The position numbers and the translations under genes were made by a program. A DNA stretch of 64,000 nucleotides from G963664835 sp963664835. Lineage in GTDB: Bacteria; Chloroflexota; UBA6077; FW602-bin22; JBCLEL01. The notes beneath the pieces were generated by a model, which was not told the origin of the DNA, did no database searches, and worked only from the letters and a program-made list of their open reading frames with translations. Of this stretch, positions 45,076 through 53,363 are shown in pieces; position 1 is the stretch's first letter; every line of letters begins with the position of its first letter. The stretch spans positions 124,001 through 188,000 of the forward strand of contig CAXXUG010000004.1 of NCBI GenBank assembly GCA_963664835.2, given 5' to 3'.

Positions 45076-45744
45076 CTACTCTCGCGCTACCACCGCGCGG
45101 GCGCCGGCGGAGGAACTTATCCGCCGGAACAAGCCGGATTTTAGCAGGGCCACGTCGCCCTCCGAGAGCTCGAAATCCGTCCCGTCAAGAGACAGGTGGA
45201 CTGTGCCCTCCAGGACTACCCAATGCTCATTCACGGCGAGCTGGCCTTCCTCGGGTTCATCGCCGGGAATGGCGATCGTTCGCAGCTCGCTCAACGGGGA
45301 GCGGGGTCCCCGGTCGGGAAACGATTGATTGTTGGAGGCGCCGGCGACGACAAAGCCGTCGGCTGTAGGGATGGGAATGCCATCGTCCTTTACGATCAGG
45401 TGACCAATTCGTCTTTTCCGGCCTTCGTGAAGGGTCGGCGCGTCGACTGTGTCGAAGTCGGTGAACATCTGGAACCGGTGCACGACTCCCATGGGTGTAT
45501 AGACTGTGGTATTGGGCGTTATCTCGTAGAGTTGCCCATCCAACCAGGCTTCGCCGTGTCCGGTGATGAAGTGCCAGTACTCGTCGCAATCGTGATAGTG
45601 GGGCTCAACGCCGTTGCCCTGGCGTTGGTCGGGGGTATGGCGGAGCAGCCGGATCTTTGCCCAATCGGGATAGAGATGCTCGTCCCACTCCGACGGGAAA
45701 ACATTCTTGGACACTAGCATGTAATTGTCGGCGCTTAAGATCAA
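45076..45744 (-). CDS. Bicupin domain protein
   Basis: A 222-residue protein with two cupin modules. The first has HYHDCDEYWHFITGHG, giving the His/His/Glu metal ligands, and VVHRFQM as motif 2. The second has EHWVVLEGTVHLSLDG and SEGDVALL and lacks clear metal His. Cupins of this kind are isomerases, dioxygenases or sugar-binding proteins. I chose TTG 45744, with GGGAG six bases upstream and 20 bases after the permease stop; an open extension further upstream only overlaps the permease gene in another frame. An ATG at 45720 is an alternative. Confidence 0.8.
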   Translation of the reverse strand: MILSADNYMLVSKNVFPSEWDEHLYPDWAKIRLLRHTPDQRQGNGVEPHYHDCDEYWHFITGHGEAWLDGQLYEITPNTTVYTPMGVVHRFQMFTDFDTVDAPTLHEGRKRRIGHLIVKDDGIPIPTADGFVVAGASNNQSFPDRGPRSPLSELRTIAIPGDEPEEGQLAVNEHWVVLEGTVHLSLDGTDFELSEGDVALLKSGLFRRISSSAGARAVVARE

Positions 45745-45764
45745 GGCTGTCTCCCGAGTCTTGG

Positions 45765-46634
45765 TTATCCCTTGAGGCCGGAATAGGCCATCGTCTCCAT
45801 CACTTTCTTGTGGAAGATGATAAAGATAATGATGGGCACGGCGGTTGTTATCATTGTCGCCGCCGCTACCGCTCCCCACCGCGCAATCGTATCCTGACCT
45901 ATGGTTAGCAGCGCCAGCGGCAGCGTACGCATGGCTTCGGTCCGGGTGAATACGAGTGGACCGAAGAACTCGTTCCAAGCGAATATGAAGGTGATAATGG
46001 TGAGAGTAGCCCAGGCCGGCCGGACTAATGGCATGACGATCTGCCAGAAAATTCGCAACTCGCTGGCTCCATCCAAGCGGGCGGATTCAAGAAGCTCATC
46101 GGGCACCTGCTCTGTAAACTGCTTCATGAGGAACAGTCCGTAGGTACTGGGAAGGAGCGGCAATATCAGCGCCCAGTACGTATTGATCATGCCCAGCGAG
46201 TCGATGACTATGTAGCGAGGAATCTGGGTCACTTCCGGCGCGAACATCAACCCAGCTATCACCGTCAGAAAGATGAAGTTGCGCCCGGGCATATCTCGGT
46301 GCTTCGCCAGTGGGTAGGCGGCGAGACTCGCCAGAACTATGACGCCGGCAACAACCACGGCCGCCACGAACAAACTGTTGAATATGTACCGTGAGAAGGG
46401 AACAGCGAGCGCCGAGGTGGATATCAGCAGGGCCTCGAAATTGTCCGTAACCGGCCGGAGAACGATAAAGCGCGGCGGCCAGAGAAACAGCTCTTCGAGC
46501 GGCTTGAACGCGGTCGAGACCATGTAGACCAGCGGCAATGCCATGAAAGCCGCCAGCGCAGTGAGGAGAAACATCGTAATGACTTCGCCGGCGCTGACCA
46601 CGCCCCAACGGCGGGCCAACTGTGATTGAGCCAT
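45765..46634 (-). CDS. Carbohydrate ABC transporter permease, MalG type
   Basis: A 289-residue sugar permease with six membrane helices and the EAA loop ESARLDGASELRIFWQI. It ends KKVMETMAYSGLKG, typical of the family. It starts five bases after the MalF-type partner and shares the operon with the unusually large binding protein at 47641-50652. It differs clearly from the other MalG-type permeases in the window, so this transporter is not a recent copy of them. Confidence 0.95.
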   Translation of the reverse strand: MAQSQLARRWGVVSAGEVITMFLLTALAAFMALPLVYMVSTAFKPLEELFLWPPRFIVLRPVTDNFEALLISTSALAVPFSRYIFNSLFVAAVVVAGVIVLASLAAYPLAKHRDMPGRNFIFLTVIAGLMFAPEVTQIPRYIVIDSLGMINTYWALILPLLPSTYGLFLMKQFTEQVPDELLESARLDGASELRIFWQIVMPLVRPAWATLTIITFIFAWNEFFGPLVFTRTEAMRTLPLALLTIGQDTIARWGAVAAATMITTAVPIIIFIIFHKKVMETMAYSGLKG

Positions 46635-46639
46635 TCTCT

Positions 46640-47608
46640 CTAGTCCTCGCTGCTAAACAGTCGCATCGCGGTTCGCCCAAGGAGGAATGTAAACAGGAAC
46701 AGGATTACGGCAATTGCCGAAGCGTATCCCATCTCGAATCGAATGAAGGCGTAGTCGTAGAGATGGGCCACGATGGTGTGGCCGGCGTATAGAGGGCTGG
46801 GCAATCCGACCAACTGAAGAGCGATCTGAAAAACGGTGAACGATATCACGATGGACATCACTGCTCCGAACAGAAGCTGTGGACGCATCATCGGCAGCGT
46901 AATGTGCCAGGCCTCGACGACCGGGCTGGAGATGCCATCGACGCGGCCGGCTTCATACAGCTCGGTGGGCACGTTCTGCAGGCCGGCCAGGAAGACCAGG
47001 AAGTTGGTCCCCATGCTCATCCAGAGGGACACGAACATGATCACCGGCAAGATCGTGTCCTGGTGAGAGAGCCAGGGAAACGGCTCATACAGGACTCCCA
47101 GCTGCATACCTACGTTGTTCAAAAGACCATAGCGATCGTTCGAGAAGATGAACTTCCAGACTATTGCCATCGCGATAGCGCTGGTGATCGAAGGTGTGTA
47201 GAAGGCCAGGGTATAGGGAGTCCTGATCGGGACTCGATTGATGAACCAGGCCAGGACGAATGACAGAATGAAACCAAGTGGGCCGGTGATGACCGCGAAG
47301 GTCAGCGTATTTGCCACGGCGATCAGGAAAATGTCGTCACTCAAGAAGAGCAGGCGATAGTTAGACAGGCCCAACCAGACGGGCGCCTCCAGGAGGTTGA
47401 AGTAGGTCCCGCTAAGATAGACGGCGGCGATCACCGGAGCCACTATGAACACCAGGAACAGCGCGAAGAAAGGAGCAACAAACAAGTAAGAGACTACATG
47501 CCGTTGCGCTGTTCGGCTGATGAGTCGACGTTGCCGGGCCGGGGCGACTGCCACCGAAGCCGACGGGGATACACCGAATGGTTGCGCGCGGCCGACAAGC
47601 CGGCTCAA
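46640..47608 (-). CDS. Carbohydrate ABC transporter permease, MalF type
   Basis: A 322-residue permease. After about 35 variable residues the membrane part begins YLFVAPFFALFLVFIVAP. The EAA-type loop is EAGRVDGISSPVVEAWHITL. The start used is TTG 47608, 32 bases after the binding-protein gene, with no strong ribosome site; a later start is possible. It forms a pair with the MalG-type gene downstream. Confidence 0.94.
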   Translation of the reverse strand: MSRLVGRAQPFGVSPSASVAVAPARQRRLISRTAQRHVVSYLFVAPFFALFLVFIVAPVIAAVYLSGTYFNLLEAPVWLGLSNYRLLFLSDDIFLIAVANTLTFAVITGPLGFILSFVLAWFINRVPIRTPYTLAFYTPSITSAIAMAIVWKFIFSNDRYGLLNNVGMQLGVLYEPFPWLSHQDTILPVIMFVSLWMSMGTNFLVFLAGLQNVPTELYEAGRVDGISSPVVEAWHITLPMMRPQLLFGAVMSIVISFTVFQIALQLVGLPSPLYAGHTIVAHLYDYAFIRFEMGYASAIAVILFLFTFLLGRTAMRLFSSED

Positions 47609-47640
47609 GCTGATCTACCCATGATCTGTGGTTCAGAAAC

Positions 47641-50600
47641 CTATCTGTTGGCCTCCAGGCCAAACTCTTCTCGTTTTTTTTCTAGCTCGCGGTTGATGTC
47701 CCGAACAGCTTCTTCCACTGCCTCTCGCTCACTCCATCCCAAAAGGACTATGCGGTTCCAGGCATTCACAATGTGCCGATCTGTGAAGTACCCGCCGAGC
47801 ACGACCGGGCGCTCCTTGAACCATTTCCACTGTTCCTGGATAGCGGCAATGTCCTCCCTGGGCCAGGGCAGGTTCTCCAACGCCTCCACGTTGGCGGTAT
47901 TCCAACGGGCCTCGACTCCGATCAGCGCCTGCAACTCCTGGGCGTAGCGCGTTTGGACCTCCGCGGACATCCACCACTTCATGAACTCCCAGGACTCGTC
48001 CTGCAACTTGGAGGACTTCAGCATCACTACCGCTCGTCCTTCGCCGCCCGACGAGCGATCGATCGTTCCGTCCGGCAGGGGAGTGCCAGGCAACGGCACC
48101 ATCTTCCACCGGCCAATAAGTTCCGGCGCAGCAGTAGAAAATAAGATGTAGTCCCAGTAGTGGGATACGCCTATGGGTATTTCGCCGGTTCTCATGCGGT
48201 TGAAGAAGTTGGCCTGCAGTGGGATCTTGTAGTTTCTATACAGACCAGTCCACTCCTTGATCGCGGCCAGAGCTTCGGGCGTGTCCAGGCCTGAACGACG
48301 CTTGTCGTCGCTGTAGAACTGGCCGCCACGCTGGAAGAGAAAGGGATTGAATCCCGGGGTTTGACCGAGTGCGCCCGTAGCAATCGTCGCCTCTCCCACC
48401 TGGGGATAGTAGAAGTCAAGCCCGTGCTGGTGCAGTTGCCAGATGACGTCGTAAGTTTCCTCCCACGTGTTCGGAGGCTCCAAACCCAACTCGGCCAGGA
48501 TATCGACCCGATAGAAGAGCATGTTGAAGTCCTGCGACTCGGGTATGCCGAAGACCCCATCCTGATAACGGTACGGAGTGATGGCTCCGGGTCGGAAGCG
48601 TTGCTCGACCTCGGGATAGTCGGGGAACTGAGACAAATCGACGATAGCATTGCGAATCGCGAACTCGACCGGCAGGTTCGGATCGACGCCGGTCGCGACA
48701 TCGGGCGCTTTTCCGGTCGCGGCGGCCAGCAGGATTACGTTGAGACCGCCGGCGGCGACCTGGTTTGGCGGGAAGACTTCGACGTTTACGCGGATGCCGG
48801 TGTTGGGGGTGAAGTCGTCCTCGATCATGTCCTTCATGATCATTCCCCACTCGCGGCCACGTGCAACCCAGACTGTGATCAGTGGAGCTTCGGATTCACC
48901 AACCTCGTACCGGGAGCCGATTCCGATGTAGTCTCTTTGGAAAGACGCGAAGAAGTTGGCGATCGTCGACCAGATGTACTCAAATATGTTGGGAGTCGCA
49001 CGGGGCAATTCCGCGTCCGGCGAGGCGAACAAGAGGTAATCCAGGTTGAGCGGCTGGTCGCGCAGCGTCAACTGCCAGGTCGAGATAATCGATTGACTAC
49101 CACGAAACTCCTCGATTCGTCCCGGCAGCGTGTCCGGCTGGTCGGCCAACGACCGAAGCTGGTCAGCCACCGCCAGCAGGCTGTTGGCGGCATTGGGTCT
49201 ATATCCACTTATCTCCACGAGGCGATCCGACTCGACCTCAAGCAAATCCGCCATCCGGTCGAGCCGGCCGACGAGATCGGGAATCCTGTCGGCCAATTTC
49301 CACATAATACGATTAGGATCCGGCTGCGCGCCGGCGACCATCGTGACTTCGCGGGCCATGAGCGACATGTCCAGCGTCACCTCGTCCATGGCCCAGAGCG
49401 TATGGCGTAGCGGCCCGACAACCGGGGTAAGCCGGATTACGTGCTGGCCCCTGGTCAAATGCACCAGATACGGCTCGTCATCGGGAGTTTCGGGGCGGAA
49501 TCCCCGCCACTGCCGGTCTCGCGGGAAGAAGACCTCTCTGAACTCCTGGAACGGGACCTGGCCATCGATCTCGATGGATCGCGGGACCGGCAGTCCGCTC
49601 TCATAACCCTGCCACATTCGGAAGAAGAGCTGGTACAGACCATCTGAAGGAACGTCGAACGTCCACTCGACCCAGCGGCCTCCCAAACGCCAACGCCATC
49701 CGCCAAACTGGTTGAGGCGGTAGAGTCCTTCCGCTTGCGGTTCTGTCAAAGGCCCGTACTCGACCTCGCCCCTAACGGTCGGATCGGCCTTGCTGCTGGG
49801 CAACTCAGCTTGAATCTTGATCTCGACAGTCTCAGCGACCGGCGAAAGGCCTGCCTGCCGGTAGCGTTCCCTGGCGTCCGCGTAGGTAGGAACATCTCTC
49901 GGGGAGACAATGTGAATGGCGCCGATCGCGATCGGTTCACGGACGGTGACGAGTCGGAGCGTGTGGGTGCCTACGTGAAAGGCGAACTCGAACGGCTCAG
50001 AGTACCAACCTTCGCCATCCTTCAGGCGCTCCGCCATCCACCGGGGCGCCTCTCGCTGTGGGGGACGCAGGTCGTTGCCATCCCGATCGCGCTCCGGCGG
50101 ACCGGCATCGCGCCAAACCCGGTAGAAGATGGTCCGCTTTGCTTCCAGGAACGGGTACGCGCCATCTATCTTGAGCTCTCTGTGAATGGATGATCGGTTG
50201 CCGGCGATCGGGTAATACTCGACCACAATGTTATACAGGCCCGGTTTCTCGATATCGAACGTCCACTCAACCCACTCGACATCATCCTGCCAGATTAGCG
50301 TGGGTCCTGAACGCCCCTCAAAATTATCGACCACATCCAGATCGCCAACGGACGACCGGGAGGTGAAGTCGGGTGCGGGAATCGAAATGCGGACTCCCTC
50401 GGTAGGCCGCATGCCAGCTTGGAGATATTGGTCCCGCACGTTGAGGTAGCGCGGCTCGAGATCGACAACTTGCTGAGAGGCCGGACCGGCCGAAGGTAGG
50501 GGACGAATTGGTGAGGCGTTGGCGGGCTTCGGCTCGGCCGACACCGCAAAGGCGGCCACCAGCAACAGAGTCGCCAGGATGCAGGCGACGCGGGAGCGAC

Positions 50601-50652
50601 TAACCAATGCCGCAATGTTTGCGTTCATCAACCGGAGACTTCGCATTTTCAT
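47641..50652 (-). CDS. Large sugar-binding protein of ABC transporter with two N-terminal carbohydrate-binding-like domains
   Basis: A 1003-residue exported protein. A Sec signal lies at residues 1-45 (VACILATLLLVAAFAVSA); no lipobox is seen. Two tandem domains follow, each with the same block WVEWTFD at residues 127-133 and 327-333, exactly 200 apart, and the paired Gly-Leu-Tyr strand. These look like jelly-roll carbohydrate-binding modules. After a helical linker (about 440-600), a typical extracellular solute-binding domain runs from about 610 to the end. ATG 50652 is preceded by GGAGGTGA and overlaps the stop of the PhyH gene as ATGA. It is about twice the usual binding-protein length. 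Confidence 0.92.
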   Translation of the reverse strand: MKMRSLRLMNANIAALVSRSRVACILATLLLVAAFAVSAEPKPANASPIRPLPSAGPASQQVVDLEPRYLNVRDQYLQAGMRPTEGVRISIPAPDFTSRSSVGDLDVVDNFEGRSGPTLIWQDDVEWVEWTFDIEKPGLYNIVVEYYPIAGNRSSIHRELKIDGAYPFLEAKRTIFYRVWRDAGPPERDRDGNDLRPPQREAPRWMAERLKDGEGWYSEPFEFAFHVGTHTLRLVTVREPIAIGAIHIVSPRDVPTYADARERYRQAGLSPVAETVEIKIQAELPSSKADPTVRGEVEYGPLTEPQAEGLYRLNQFGGWRWRLGGRWVEWTFDVPSDGLYQLFFRMWQGYESGLPVPRSIEIDGQVPFQEFREVFFPRDRQWRGFRPETPDDEPYLVHLTRGQHVIRLTPVVGPLRHTLWAMDEVTLDMSLMAREVTMVAGAQPDPNRIMWKLADRIPDLVGRLDRMADLLEVESDRLVEISGYRPNAANSLLAVADQLRSLADQPDTLPGRIEEFRGSQSIISTWQLTLRDQPLNLDYLLFASPDAELPRATPNIFEYIWSTIANFFASFQRDYIGIGSRYEVGESEAPLITVWVARGREWGMIMKDMIEDDFTPNTGIRVNVEVFPPNQVAAGGLNVILLAAATGKAPDVATGVDPNLPVEFAIRNAIVDLSQFPDYPEVEQRFRPGAITPYRYQDGVFGIPESQDFNMLFYRVDILAELGLEPPNTWEETYDVIWQLHQHGLDFYYPQVGEATIATGALGQTPGFNPFLFQRGGQFYSDDKRRSGLDTPEALAAIKEWTGLYRNYKIPLQANFFNRMRTGEIPIGVSHYWDYILFSTAAPELIGRWKMVPLPGTPLPDGTIDRSSGGEGRAVVMLKSSKLQDESWEFMKWWMSAEVQTRYAQELQALIGVEARWNTANVEALENLPWPREDIAAIQEQWKWFKERPVVLGGYFTDRHIVNAWNRIVLLGWSEREAVEEAVRDINRELEKKREEFGLEANR

Positions 50653-51542
50653 ACGATCACCTCCGGTCTGGGCCAGCGCTCGACTTGAGGTTTCGGAGTA
50701 TCGTCGGCCAGGGCCGTTTCCCACATGGTAACCCACTCAGGGTACGCTAGCTCGCTTGCCGGATTCGACCGGCTTTGAGCTATGAACCCTGACAGGTAGG
50801 GGTGGCCAGTTGGTTGCGACGGATCCTGGTAGCGGAGGTCGGTTGTCCAGCGCACGCCTTCCGAGCGGTTCTCACCACTAACGTGGCACAGGTAGGGGTG
50901 AAAAACGGCAACCCCGCCGGCCTCGGTCGCCAACGGTACACGTTCGCCGGGCGGAAGGTCCTCATCGGCGATCAGGTAGGTGTGCGTCCATTGATGCCTT
51001 CGAAGACCATGCTTGTGGCTGCCATGGATGACCTGCACACAGCCGTTCTCCTCGGTGGCATCGACGAGCGGTATCCAAAGAGTCACCATCAAAGTGTTTT
51101 CGCCATCGGGCTGAATCACGGCGACATCCTGATGGAATCCTGAACGATTGCCGGCCCAGGGACCGATACTGTCCGGGATGCGAGCTCGCAGCACATGGAT
51201 CGGATGGCAGAGGATTTCCGCGCCTACCAAAGACTCTATGATCGCAAGCAGCTTGGGATTGCACATAAGGTGAAAAATGGCCGGTCCCAGCGACTGGTGG
51301 GGACTCACGTCACCGAGGATTTCCAACGACTCCCTCGCAATTTGGGCGACGCGGTACTCGAACGGTTCGCGCTCGTGCAGATAAGTGATTTTGCCCTCGG
51401 CGAAGAGCCGGCGGGCATTCCGGTCGACGATCCCTTCCAACTCCCACCGGACCGGGTTCAGGTCGCCGGGTGCGAGAACGCCTTCCAACTGAAGGTAGCC
51501 CTGATCGTAATAGTCATCGATCTGGGACTGGCTAAGTCTCAT
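50649..51542 (-). CDS. Phytanoyl-CoA dioxygenase family (PhyH) oxygenase
   Basis: A 297-residue PhyH protein with iron pair HQD (SGFHQDVAVI) and distal His in YLCHVSGENRSEGVRW, whose Arg can bind 2-oxoglutarate. It begins RLSQSQIDDYYDQGYLQLEG, the usual PhyH N-terminus. The stop overlaps the start of the large binding-protein gene by four bases, so the enzyme is tied to the transporter. ATG 51542 has AGGAG nine bases upstream. It belongs to a different subfamily from the other PhyH proteins. Confidence 0.93.
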   Translation of the reverse strand: MRLSQSQIDDYYDQGYLQLEGVLAPGDLNPVRWELEGIVDRNARRLFAEGKITYLHEREPFEYRVAQIARESLEILGDVSPHQSLGPAIFHLMCNPKLLAIIESLVGAEILCHPIHVLRARIPDSIGPWAGNRSGFHQDVAVIQPDGENTLMVTLWIPLVDATEENGCVQVIHGSHKHGLRRHQWTHTYLIADEDLPPGERVPLATEAGGVAVFHPYLCHVSGENRSEGVRWTTDLRYQDPSQPTGHPYLSGFIAQSRSNPASELAYPEWVTMWETALADDTPKPQVERWPRPEVIV

Positions 51543-51616
51543 TCGTTGGAGCTCCTCATTCGCCGCCTCCTCTGACTGCGACGCGCGATGCTCTCACGAG
51601 TCAATGGATTCGTAAC

Positions 51617-52378
51617 TCAGGGAAAAGTCGCCAACAGCTCGTCCACCTTCGCCTGCACGCGTTCCGTGATGAGGTCGACCGCTCGGCGGCCGTACTCGGC
51701 CGAGGCCTCCTGTGGAGGACGGTTACCGCCGACTCCGAGTAGCTCCTCGTTTGGATCGGCAGGCAGCCGGCTCATGTCGACGCAGTCCGGCCTCAGTGCC
51801 AGCATCAGCGAGGTCTCCCACTTTCCGGCGTGATCGCCGGCGTCCGGCAGTACGTCCCGGACCAGCTCGAAGCCGGTACAAACCCACCCCACAGCACTCC
51901 TTACCTGTTGATGGCCGGCTGCAAACAGGCTGACGGCGGAGTCGGCGTGGGGCCGCAAGCCGTAGTGGCCGGCGATAACTACGATGACCTTGAATCCGTA
52001 GCTTTCGACCGTCCGCATCATGTGAAGCAATAGCTGGATGTGGAACAATTCCTGCTCGGTACAGGTCTTGTCCATGTAGCCAGGGGCGAAGGTCGATTTC
52101 GGCAACCCGAATCTTGCGGCGATCTTGCCCTCCGGATCGCCGCGAGATTCCATAATGTACTCGCGATTGTCTCCCCAGTACTGCGCCGGGAAGGCGATGC
52201 CACCGACTTGCTTCGCGAAGTGCACAGCCAGCCCGTGGGCCTTGACCGCGTCGAGGCCGAGGCAGTCGTGTTCGCCGTGCCACTCGAGGGTGCCGACCGG
52301 CAGATAGGCGACCGGTTTCCTGGTGCGAGCTTCCACGTACTCGTGGGGAAGCAGCTCTTCAAATTGGACTCGTGTCAT
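51617..52378 (-). CDS. Creatininase family amidohydrolase
   Basis: A 253-residue metal-dependent enzyme. The conserved metal site is seen as Glu/His/Asp in VGTLEWHGEHDCLGLDAV, His in VIAGHYG and Glu in AGKWETSLM. The family opens cyclic amides or hydrolyses formamides (creatinine, formamidopyrimidines), and includes MftE-like peptidases. ATG 52378 has GAGGTGCA directly upstream. It lies in an operon with IolE-like and ThDP-dependent enzymes, which may point to a nitrogen-containing ring compound as substrate, but this is conjecture. Confidence 0.88.
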   Translation of the reverse strand: MTRVQFEELLPHEYVEARTRKPVAYLPVGTLEWHGEHDCLGLDAVKAHGLAVHFAKQVGGIAFPAQYWGDNREYIMESRGDPEGKIAARFGLPKSTFAPGYMDKTCTEQELFHIQLLLHMMRTVESYGFKVIVVIAGHYGLRPHADSAVSLFAAGHQQVRSAVGWVCTGFELVRDVLPDAGDHAGKWETSLMLALRPDCVDMSRLPADPNEELLGVGGNRPPQEASAEYGRRAVDLITERVQAKVDELLATFP

Positions 52379-52421
52379 TGCACCTCGATGCCTGACCTTT
52401 CCGACCGCGTCGGCAATGGGT

Positions 52422-53303
52422 TCACCCGGCGGATGAGAACGCCTCCAGGAACCGCCGGCTAGTTATCGCGTCCTCCAAAGGGTTGGCGGCGGCGTCCTGC
52501 TCGATGACGATCCATCCATCGTAGTCGACCTTTTCCAGTGCGCCGAGAACCTTCGCAAAATCGACCGTTCCTTTGCCCAAGGCAGCGAACACACCTCGCC
52601 TGATCATCTCCAAGAAGTCGACGCCCTCGGCCTTTGCCTGGGCCAACGCCGGTACGTCTACATCTTTGAAGTGCAGGTGCGCTATACGGTCGGAGTGGTC
52701 CTCGAAAGCCGCGACCGGATCATCTCCGGCATAGGCGATGTGTCCGGTATCAAGGCACAAACCGACCAACGAAGGGTCGGTTGCCGCCAGAACGCGCTCG
52801 AACTCGAATCGCCTCTCAATAGAAGTCCCGGCGTGTGGATGGTACACCGTTCGGAGATCTATTCCCCGCAGAGCTTCGCCGGCTTGGTTGAGCCAACCGG
52901 TCAAGGCCTCGAACTCGGTGTCGGAGGGAGAGTCGGCCTCGGTCACCCGGCCGGCCACCTCATTTCTGTGGGGCTGGATCACCTCGGAGAGTATGATCAC
53001 TCCTCCGCCAATCTCTTTGATTTGTCGGCCAAACTCGATTGTGAGGGACAACTCGGATTCGTGATTCGCCGGATCTAACACGTCTATCCAACGCCAGGCC
53101 CCGACGAAGTCAAGTCCCCGCTCGCCCAACAGACGGCGTACTAGTGACGGGTCCTCGGGGAAGTTAGACGACCGCTCTATGGCCGTGTAGCCTGCCTCGA
53201 CGATCTGATCGAGCATGGGTTCGAACTCGGGCGGCTCAAGCCAATAGTAGGCCGCCTCGCTGCCCCAAGTTACGCCGCCGGCTGCTATGCGCCACTTTGC
53301 CAC
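52422..53303 (-). CDS. TIM-barrel enzyme similar to myo-inosose-2 dehydratase (IolE-like)
   Basis: A 293-residue xylose-isomerase-like barrel. The blocks VYHPHAGTSIE, LCLDTGHIAYAGDDPV, HLHFKDV and WIVIEQDA are close to those of IolE, which dehydrates 2-keto-myo-inositol. The start is GTG 53303 with GGGGGTG upstream. It is adjacent to a ThDP enzyme (53364), as iolE often is to iolD, so inositol-like catabolism is a possible reading. However, no inositol dehydrogenase or iolB/C is seen here, and related barrels act on other ketoses. I therefore leave the gene unnamed. Confidence 0.83.
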   Translation of the reverse strand: MAKWRIAAGGVTWGSEAAYYWLEPPEFEPMLDQIVEAGYTAIERSSNFPEDPSLVRRLLGERGLDFVGAWRWIDVLDPANHESELSLTIEFGRQIKEIGGGVIILSEVIQPHRNEVAGRVTEADSPSDTEFEALTGWLNQAGEALRGIDLRTVYHPHAGTSIERRFEFERVLAATDPSLVGLCLDTGHIAYAGDDPVAAFEDHSDRIAHLHFKDVDVPALAQAKAEGVDFLEMIRRGVFAALGKGTVDFAKVLGALEKVDYDGWIVIEQDAAANPLEDAITSRRFLEAFSSAG

Positions 53304-53363
53304 CGATGCACCCCCATTTCTTACTGTCAGTTACGCCGATCGAGGCGGGACGAACGACCTGCC

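Noticed and set aside
45745..45978. N-terminal extension of the bicupin gene
   Set aside because: It lies inside the upstream permease gene in another frame, has low-complexity Gly/Asn-rich sequence, and a ribosome site favours the start at 45744.
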